Part shown: positions 57,235 through 64,000 of the stretch, piece after piece
Layout of the letters: every line of letters starts with the position of its first letter
Position numbering within the stretch: position 1 is the stretch's first letter
From: Methylococcaceae bacterium
GTDB taxonomy: Bacteria > Pseudomonadota > Gammaproteobacteria > Methylococcales > Methylococcaceae
Reading direction: 5' to 3'
Assembly (NCBI GenBank): GCA_902812445.1
Contig: CADDZF010000001.1
Coordinates: forward strand, 22,838 to 86,837
DNA: 64,000 nucleotides
Translations under genes and position numbers: made by a program
Notes under the pieces: model-generated
The model's database searches: none
The model's input: only the letters and a program-made list of their open reading frames with translations
What the model was told of the DNA's origin: nothing

Positions 57235-58290
57235 ATGCCGATGACAAGCTCTGGCAACGATTCGGTCCGCGCGCTGGAATGGTCAGAGGCGGGACTGCGC
57301 TTGCTCGATCAGCGCAAGCTGCCGGGCCGCATCGAATACGAAACGCTTACCACCAGCGCGGGCGTTGCCGATGCCATTGCGGCCATGCGCGTCCGTGGTG
57401 CACCGGCGATCGGCATTGCAGCGGCCTATGGCGTCGCGCTGGCGGCGCGAGAACGCTATGCGGAAGACTCCGAGCAGTGGAAGCAGCGCATCGAAGCCGA
57501 TTTGCGCCGACTGGCCGCGGCCCGGCCTACGGCGGTCAATTTGTTCTGGGCACTGGAGAGGATGCGGGCGGAAATGAGTAGACTGGACGGTGATCCTTTT
57601 TTGCCCTTGCTCGCGGCGGCGAAACGTCTTCACGATGAGGACATCGCCGCGAATCGGACCCTGGGCGAGCTCGGCGCGGCTTTGCTGAACGATGCGGCGG
57701 GCGTGCTGACCCACTGCAATACTGGATCGCTTGCCACCGGCGGTTACGGCACCGCGCTGGGCGTGATTCGCAGCGCCCATAAACGCGGTGCGCGCAGAAT
57801 TTTTGCGACGGAGACTCGCCCCTGGCTGCAGGGCGCCCGTCTGACCGTCTGGGAGCTGGCGCAGGACCGTATCCCGGCGACGCTCATCGCCGATGCCGCC
57901 GCCGCTTATCTGATGCGAAGAGGTCGCGTGCAGTGGGTGATCGTGGGCGCTGACCGGATTGCCGCCAACGGCGATACTGCCAATAAAATCGGCACCTATT
58001 CACTCGCCGTGCTTGCCCGTCATCATGGCGTGCGCTTCATGGTCGCCGCGCCGACCTCGACCATCGACTGGCAAACGCGGCGCGGGGACGACATCGAAAT
58101 CGAAAGCCGCGCACAAAGCGAGTTGCTGAACGATTACTTCCTGCGCGATGATAGCGTGATCGATGCCTGGAATCCGGTGTTCGATGTCACGCCCGCCGAA
58201 CTGATCGACGCGATCGTGACCGAGAAGGGCGTGGTATTGAAGCCGGACGCGATGCGTCTGCGCCAACTTTGGGGAAGCGGGGGCGTGTGA
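57235..58290 (+). CDS. mtnA: Methylthioribose-1-phosphate isomerase
   Basis: The 351-residue isomerase acts in methionine salvage. Motifs: [31 protein letters not shown] with catalytic cysteine, and [19 protein letters not shown] with the catalytic aspartate. Start ATG 57235 has AGAGGA five bases before; ATG 57211 is also possible. No other mtn genes are in the window. Confidence 0.94.
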   Translation: MPMTSSGNDSVRALEWSEAGLRLLDQRKLPGRIEYETLTTSAGVADAIAAMRVRGAPAIGIAAAYGVALAARERYAEDSEQWKQRIEADLRRLAAARPTAVNLFWALERMRAEMSRLDGDPFLPLLAAAKRLHDEDIAANRTLGELGAALLNDAAGVLTHCNTGSLATGGYGTALGVIRSAHKRGARRIFATETRPWLQGARLTVWELAQDRIPATLIADAAAAYLMRRGRVQWVIVGADRIAANGDTANKIGTYSLAVLARHHGVRFMVAAPTSTIDWQTRRGDDIEIESRAQSELLNDYFLRDDSVIDAWNPVFDVTPAELIDAIVTEKGVVLKPDAMRLRQLWGSGGV

Positions 58291-58539
58291 CGATGAGGGA
58301 CGTCTCCGGGTCATGGCATCGAAAGGAGCTGCCAGCGAAATGGTCAGATCAAGGGCGATATGCTAGGGTATTTCATCGTCGCTCACCCGGCGCGTGATCA
58401 TGATGAATAGGGCTGTTGCTGCCGGCGTTCGCTTTCCGCGCTCTGACGGCATGCGCGGGCTGCTTTTCCTTGGCAGCGGCTCGGGTTCACGGCCGGAACG
58501 GATGCAATCGGTGAACGGCGACGAGAGCTACAGGCGCCA

Positions 58540-59226
58540 ATGAGCCAGCTTTTCGCCACCGCCATCGGCGGCTCCATCGGCGCGCTGATGCGCTTTTGGG
58601 TCGCGACGTCGATTTATGCCTGGCTCGGCCGCGGATTTCCGTACGGCACGTTGTTCGTCAACGTGTCGGGCTCATTTCTGATGGGCCTGCTGACCGAATT
58701 GATGCTGCAGCGGTTTGCCTTATCGGTCGAATACCGAGCCGCCATCCTGATCGGGTTTCTGGGCGCGTATACCACGTTTTCGACGTTTGCCATCGAAACG
58801 CTCTATCTGATCGAGGAGGGCAGCTTCTCGAAGGCAGGCCTGAACGTCGTTCTCAGCGTGATGCTGTGCCTTACGGCGGTGTGGAGCGGGCTGATCATCG
58901 GGAGGCAGCTTTTCGCCAACGACCTCTATCCCTGGCTTGGACACGGGTTTCCTTACGTCCGTCTGGCAAGCTGCTTGGTCGTCGCTTTTTTGCTGGGCGT
59001 CCTGGCCGAGACGGTTTTCCGCAGGATGCACCTAACACTGGAAAACCGCGCCATGATTTTAGTGACCCTGATGGGTATGATGACGGTCGCATCGACACTG
59101 CATCTGTTTACCGGTCTTGCCGAATCGAAGACGGATTTTCAGGGGCTGATCGGCATTTTCGCCATCACTGCGCTCGGGAGCGCGGCGGCGGTCTGGGCGG
59201 GATTACAGGCGGGGAGACAGCTATGA
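58540..59226 (+). CDS. Fused CrcB/Fluc-type fluoride channel, second half lacks TM1
   Basis: The 228-residue protein is a fused double CrcB. Half 1 (1-125) is canonical: TM1, the pore segment GTLFVNVSGSFLMG with N41, the Phe-box GFLGAYTTFSTF (F80, F83) and TM4. Half 2 (126-228) restarts at LYPWLGHGFPYVRLASCL, parallel to IYAWLGRGFPYGTLFVNV, and continues through TM2-, TM3- and TM4-like helices but has no TM1. N41 corresponds to Cys and the Phe-box is lost (MTVASTL). With seven helices, half 2 would be inverted relative to half 1, as in an antiparallel Fluc dimer. The stop overlaps the DUF190 start (ATGA). Confidence 0.85.
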   Translation: MSQLFATAIGGSIGALMRFWVATSIYAWLGRGFPYGTLFVNVSGSFLMGLLTELMLQRFALSVEYRAAILIGFLGAYTTFSTFAIETLYLIEEGSFSKAGLNVVLSVMLCLTAVWSGLIIGRQLFANDLYPWLGHGFPYVRLASCLVVAFLLGVLAETVFRRMHLTLENRAMILVTLMGMMTVASTLHLFTGLAESKTDFQGLIGIFAITALGSAAAVWAGLQAGRQL

Positions 59227-59537
59227 CGCAGCAGCGGGTGACGATCGCACGGATTTATATTCGGGAAGGCGAGCACCTTCTCAACAGAGTCCTGAATTTT
59301 CTGCGGAAAGAGGAGAACGTCGCCGGTGTCACCGTGCTGCGGGGCATCGCAGGTTATAGCGACGCCGGAGAATGGCATACCGCCTCGCTGATCGATCTGG
59401 CGCTCGACTTGCCGCTGGTGATCGAATTCTTCGACGAGCCGGAACGCATCGAAATGGTCATCGACCGGCTGCAGCAAAGGCTGCCGGTCGCCCACGTGAT
59501 CAGCTGGCCGGCGACTCGGCATACGTCTAAACCGTAA
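59223..59537 (+). CDS. DUF190 protein, CrcB partner
   Basis: The 104-residue PII-like-fold protein (ARIYIREGEHLLNRVLNFLRKEENVAGVTVLRGIAGY) belongs to DUF190, commonly next to crcB. It overlaps the CrcB stop by four bases. It may regulate the channel; this is inference. Confidence 0.9.
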   Translation: MTQQRVTIARIYIREGEHLLNRVLNFLRKEENVAGVTVLRGIAGYSDAGEWHTASLIDLALDLPLVIEFFDEPERIEMVIDRLQQRLPVAHVISWPATRHTSKP

Positions 59538-59546
59538 CCCGCCTGA

Positions 59547-60836
<1,290 letters not shown>

Positions 60837-61290
60837 ACAGCTGCTGGCTTTGCCGAGCGGATACATACTCCCGCTAACTCGGCTGCGCGGTCGGCAGGAT
60901 GTTTCATACGCCATCGAGAGGTTTTCCTGCCGCGAGATCGGACAACTCCGATCAGATGATATGTAAACTCTACCGGCTGACCTGGCGCCAGGCCGGCCAA
61001 ACAGCCTGCGGGCACTTTTCGCTAACCTTTCTCAACGGTAAAATTGACCGGACCAATAGTAATTATTACCGGAACCGCGTCAGTGGCGTATGATCCCGTT
61101 CTCGACGGCGTCGTGTGTGCGCCTATCTAGCGCTGAGCCACTTGCGGGCATGGACATTGCTCATCTTGGAAAGCTTTAGGCTCAAGTTGCGCGGCGACGC
61201 CGTGCCGGAGCTTCGAGCCGAAAGGTGCTGCAGGGGCTGATAAAGCCGGCTGCCATAGGCTGGGTAACGATGAAATGGGGAGGAGGTAAC
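60837..61290. other. Intergenic region after serS
   Basis: About 450 bases without a supportable gene. It holds a perfect 7-bp hairpin, GATCGGA-CAAC-TCCGATC, at 60936-60953 (no T-tract; possibly a serS 3' structure), a 12-base palindrome CCTGGCGCCAGG at 60981-60992, and an AT-rich patch near 61041-61070 with inverted CGGTAA/TTACCG. I see no promoter I would defend. Confidence 0.5.
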
Positions 61291-61809
61291 ATGAAAAACA
61301 AAACCGAAATCCTGCGTAATCCTTTACGCCCTTTGATTGTCATATTTCCATTCGGTTTGCTGGCGCAGTCAGGCGTTTTCGGGCTGATCTACCACTTTTC
61401 GGGCCATGCCACAATGGCCTGGATAGCTTACTGGATGATGGCCGCCGGCATCGTCGGCGGTTTTCTGGTAGCGCTGTCCGGCTTGAAGGACTGGCCCATA
61501 ATCGTGGTGCGCGCACGTCCCCGCTGCATGGGAGTCGTGTATGGTCTCGGCAATATCCTGGTGTTGCTGTTCTTTATCGGTAGTTGCCTACGCCAGCGCG
61601 AAGCGCCCGACATGCCGGATGCGCTTGCCTATCTGCTGGCCTTCATCGGTATGGGACTTGCCTTGATGACGGCTGGGCTGGGCGGGGCGTTGATCGATCG
61701 GCTCGGTGGCGGCCGGCACGCAGACAAGAATGCGCCGGTCGGCAACGTCGTTGCGCTGAACTCGCTATCCCACCGGCAAGCGAACTGGACTTCGCGAAGA
61801 CTCTCCTAG
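61291..61809 (+). CDS. Four-helix membrane protein, DUF2231-like
   Basis: From ATG 61291 (GGAGGAGGT three bases upstream) the product is 172 residues. LRPLIVIFPFGLLAQSGVF, then WMMAAGIVGGFLVALSGLKDW, then two more helices, give the pattern of DUF2231 proteins, though their usual HPLLVHFPIG histidines are replaced. Arginine-rich end. Function unknown. Confidence 0.75.
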   Translation: MKNKTEILRNPLRPLIVIFPFGLLAQSGVFGLIYHFSGHATMAWIAYWMMAAGIVGGFLVALSGLKDWPIIVVRARPRCMGVVYGLGNILVLLFFIGSCLRQREAPDMPDALAYLLAFIGMGLALMTAGLGGALIDRLGGGRHADKNAPVGNVVALNSLSHRQANWTSRRLS

Positions 61810-61835
61810 CGCTAACCCCCCAAACAGGGTATCCC

Positions 61836-63611
61836 ATGAATGCAGCCTACCCCCGCCCGCAGCTCAAGCGTGAAAGCTGGCTGTCGCTGAATGGTCCATG
61901 GCGTTTTGCGTTCGATAACGACCTGCGTTTTCGCACGCCGCGCGAGATCAGCCATTGGCCGTTGACGATCCACGTGCCGTTCGCGCCGGAGAGCGCGAAA
62001 AGCGGCATCGGCGATCTCGGTTTCCATCGCGCCTGTTGGTACGAACGTGAATTCGACCTGCCCGACGACTATCGCAGCGGGCGCGTCTTGCTGCACTTTG
62101 GCGCGGTGGATTACCACGCCCGCGTGTGGGTCAACGAGACGAAGGTAACGGAACACGAGGGCGGACACACGCCATTCAGCGCCGACATCACCTTCGCACT
62201 CCTTCCCGGGCGGCGACAGCGCGTGACCGTCTGGGCCGAGGATGACCCGCAGGATCTGGAAAAGCCGCGCGGCAAGCAGGACTGGCGGCCAGAACCGCAT
62301 AGCATCTGGTATCCGCGCACGACCGGCATCTGGCAGACGGTATGGCTGGAATCGGTCGCCGATATTTATGTCGACGCCCTTCGCTGGACGCCGGACCTGG
62401 AGCGTTGGGAAATCGCCTTCAGCGCCTTTCTCGCCGGCGGTCCTGCCGAAAACTTGCGTCTGTCGGTGCGCCTCATCTGTGGCGCGCACGTGCTCGCCGA
62501 CGACAGCTACCAAGTGATCGGCGGGGAGATCCATCGCCGCATAGGACTGGCCGATCCGGGCGTGGAGGATTACCGCAACGAAATGCTGTGGACGCCCGAG
62601 CGGCCGACACTGCTCAATGCCGAGATCAAGCTCTGGCGTGGCGAACGCCTGGTCGATACCGTTCGTTCCTATACGGCGCTGCGCAGCATCAGCGTGCAGC
62701 GTGAGCGGATCGTCCTGAACAGCCGCCCGTATTGCTTCCGTATGGTGCTCGATCAGGGTTACTGGCCAGACAGCTTGATGACCGCGCCGGACGACGACGC
62801 ACTAAAGCGGGACGTCGAACTGGCCAAGGCGATGGGGTTCAACGGCGTGCGCAAGCACCAGAAGATCGAGGATCCGCGCTATTTGTACTGGGCCGATGTG
62901 CTGGGACTGGTGGTATTCGAGGAGATGCCGAGCGCCTACCGCTTTACGCCTAAATCGATCCGCCGTCTGCTGCGCGAATGGACCGAAGCGATCGCCCGCG
63001 ACAGCAGTCATCCGTGCATCGTCATCTGGGTACCCTTCAACGAATCCTGGGGCGTGCCGGACATGCACGCTCTGCCCGCACCACGCGATGCGGTCGCCGC
63101 CTTCTACCATTTGACCAAGACGCTGGACCCGACGCGCCTCGTCATCGGCAACGATGGCTGGGAAAGCTCGGCGACCGATATCATCGGCATCCACGATTAC
63201 GATACCAATCCGATCCACTTGCGCGTCCGCTACGGACCTGAAGTGAAACCGCAGGAGCTGGTTGATCGGCGCTGGGCCGGCGGACGCATACTGACGCTGG
63301 ACGGCTATCCGCATCGCGGTCAGCCGATTTGCTTGACCGAGTTCGGCGGCATTGCCTACGTCAAACCGGACGAAGACCGTGAAGCGTGGGGTTACGCGCG
63401 CTGTCAGGAGCTGGACGAATATGAAGCGCTGTGCTGCACCTTGCTGGAAGTGGTGCGCACGACCGCGATGTTTAGCGGCTTTTGCTATACCCAGTTCGCG
63501 GATACTTTTCAGGAGGCCAACGGACTCCTGTTCGCAGACCGCACGCCAAAAATTCCGCTGGAACGCATCGCCGCCGCCGTGTGCGGAGAGCCCCCCCATG
63601 TATGCGCTTGA
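61836..63611 (+). CDS. Glycoside hydrolase family 2 protein
   Basis: The 591-residue enzyme has a GH2 sugar-binding domain ([15 protein letters not shown], about 15-190), an Ig-like domain and a TIM barrel. The acid/base is E403 in VPFNESWG and the nucleophile is E502 in LTEFGG. It is shorter than LacZ and like beta-glucuronidase/galactosidase-type GH2. No signal peptide. It overlaps galT by 14 bases. Confidence 0.9.
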   Translation: MNAAYPRPQLKRESWLSLNGPWRFAFDNDLRFRTPREISHWPLTIHVPFAPESAKSGIGDLGFHRACWYEREFDLPDDYRSGRVLLHFGAVDYHARVWVNETKVTEHEGGHTPFSADITFALLPGRRQRVTVWAEDDPQDLEKPRGKQDWRPEPHSIWYPRTTGIWQTVWLESVADIYVDALRWTPDLERWEIAFSAFLAGGPAENLRLSVRLICGAHVLADDSYQVIGGEIHRRIGLADPGVEDYRNEMLWTPERPTLLNAEIKLWRGERLVDTVRSYTALRSISVQRERIVLNSRPYCFRMVLDQGYWPDSLMTAPDDDALKRDVELAKAMGFNGVRKHQKIEDPRYLYWADVLGLVVFEEMPSAYRFTPKSIRRLLREWTEAIARDSSHPCIVIWVPFNESWGVPDMHALPAPRDAVAAFYHLTKTLDPTRLVIGNDGWESSATDIIGIHDYDTNPIHLRVRYGPEVKPQELVDRRWAGGRILTLDGYPHRGQPICLTEFGGIAYVKPDEDREAWGYARCQELDEYEALCCTLLEVVRTTAMFSGFCYTQFADTFQEANGLLFADRTPKIPLERIAAAVCGEPPHVCA

Positions 63612-63975
63612 GCTGACCAAGCCGGATGGCCGTACGCTTACGCTGTACAGCCGCCGTCCTATTCCGTGGAATCTCAGTGCACCGAGTCCGTCTACGCAAC
63701 CTGTCGCGGCCAATCCACACCTGCGCTGGCATCCCTTGCGCGGCGAGTGGGTGGCTTACGCGGCTTATCGGCAGGGGCGCACCTTTATGCCGCCAGCGGA
63801 ATACAATCCGCTCGCGCCGACTTCCGATCCGGCCCATCCGACCGAATTGCCACAAGGCGATTATGACGTCGCCGTGTTCGATAATCGATTCCCTACGCTG
63901 ACGCCCGCCGCCCACGATCCGCCGCCATGCATCGTGGAGACCTTGCCTGCCAGCGGCCAGTTCCGTGCCGGCTAG
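63598..63975 (+). pseudogene. galT: Truncated galactose-1-phosphate uridylyltransferase
   Basis: The frame gives 125 residues with a normal GalT N-terminus: [18 protein letters not shown], then [13 protein letters not shown], then [13 protein letters not shown]. It stops at TAG 63973 right after [11 protein letters not shown], where the family continues with a beta-strand and the catalytic HPH much later. Length is about a third of normal. No other frame gives a clear continuation in the 25 remaining bases. Either the gene is broken or a frameshift lies at GQFRAG. The pairing with GH2 suggests galactoside use. Confidence 0.7.
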
Positions 63976-64000
63976 ATACTTGAGTTTATCGGCACTGCGG

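Noticed and set aside
58291-58539. Fluoride riboswitch before the crcB-like gene
   Set aside because: I looked for the conserved GG-GAUG ... pseudoknot pattern of the crcB motif on the plus strand and did not find it; the region shows no matching stems.

Overview
The window is 64 kb of moderately GC-rich, densely coding chromosomal DNA from a Gram-negative bacterium, most likely a gammaproteobacterium. The support is gene order familiar from that class (engB / cytochrome c4 / dsbA / endonuclease-exonuclease-phosphatase; yoaA-type helicase / tsaB; scpA-scpB-rluB), ubiquinone genes (ubiD, ubiG, ubiB), a two-cone NrdA and the MoaC/D/E set. The TonB receptor, c-type cytochrome, copper ATPase and a copper-metallophore-type peptide cassette would fit a methanotroph-like or related aerobic lineage, but that is inference. 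No tRNA, rRNA, CRISPR array, prophage or insertion sequence was seen.

Layout. 1-6.1 kb: a partial AI-2E/PerM transporter, then the class I ribonucleotide reductase genes nrdA and nrdB, separated by a glycosyltransferase; the nrdA promoter carries candidate DnaA and NrdR boxes. 6.2-9.7 kb: rhlE, galU, cysC and a ComEA-like protein with a strong terminator. 9.8-11.0 kb: moaE-moaD divergent from moaC. 11.1-15.6 kb (minus strand): cytochrome c4, dsbA, a phosphatase-fold protein and a Cu+ P-type ATPase. 15.8-20.5 kb: engB, a candidate small RNA with four hairpins, and a 1272-residue PilZ/DUF1631/GGDEF/EAL protein. 20.7-25.0 kb: xth and ubiD, convergent with a three-gene MNIO RiPP cassette (precursor peptide, DUF692 oxygenase, DUF2063 partner). 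25.3-32.4 kb: a decayed YncE/phosphoesterase pseudogene, a TonB-dependent receptor and an intact phosphoesterase of the same family. 32.6-37.9 kb: nth, pdxJ, an unknown two-helix membrane protein, dusA, folE and hemH. 37.9-43.1 kb: an HDOD protein, a REC/GGDEF/EAL protein and PBP1b. 43.4-50.8 kb: a run of plus-strand housekeeping genes (lipoprotein, yoaA, tsaB, MgtC-like, YciO/Sua5-like, M50 protease, scpA, scpB, rluB). 50.9-57.1 kb (minus): an active-looking GGDEF cyclase, SufT, phosphoglycolate phosphatase, ubiG, ubiB and mtaD. 57.2-63.98 kb (plus): mtnA, a fused double CrcB, DUF190, serS, a small membrane protein, a GH2 hydrolase and a truncated galT.

The most unusual items are (i) the candidate small RNA 3' of engB, in the place where Spot 42 / ErsA lie in other gammaproteobacteria; (ii) the fused CrcB, whose second half lacks TM1 and so would be inverted in the membrane; (iii) the EGKC-motif RiPP cassette; and (iv) the collapsed phosphoesterase next to a TonB receptor and an intact relative. 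Window-wide themes are c-di-GMP signalling (three GGDEF/EAL proteins plus one HDOD protein), ubiquinone synthesis, cofactor synthesis, and several translationally coupled genes that start with TTG or GTG.
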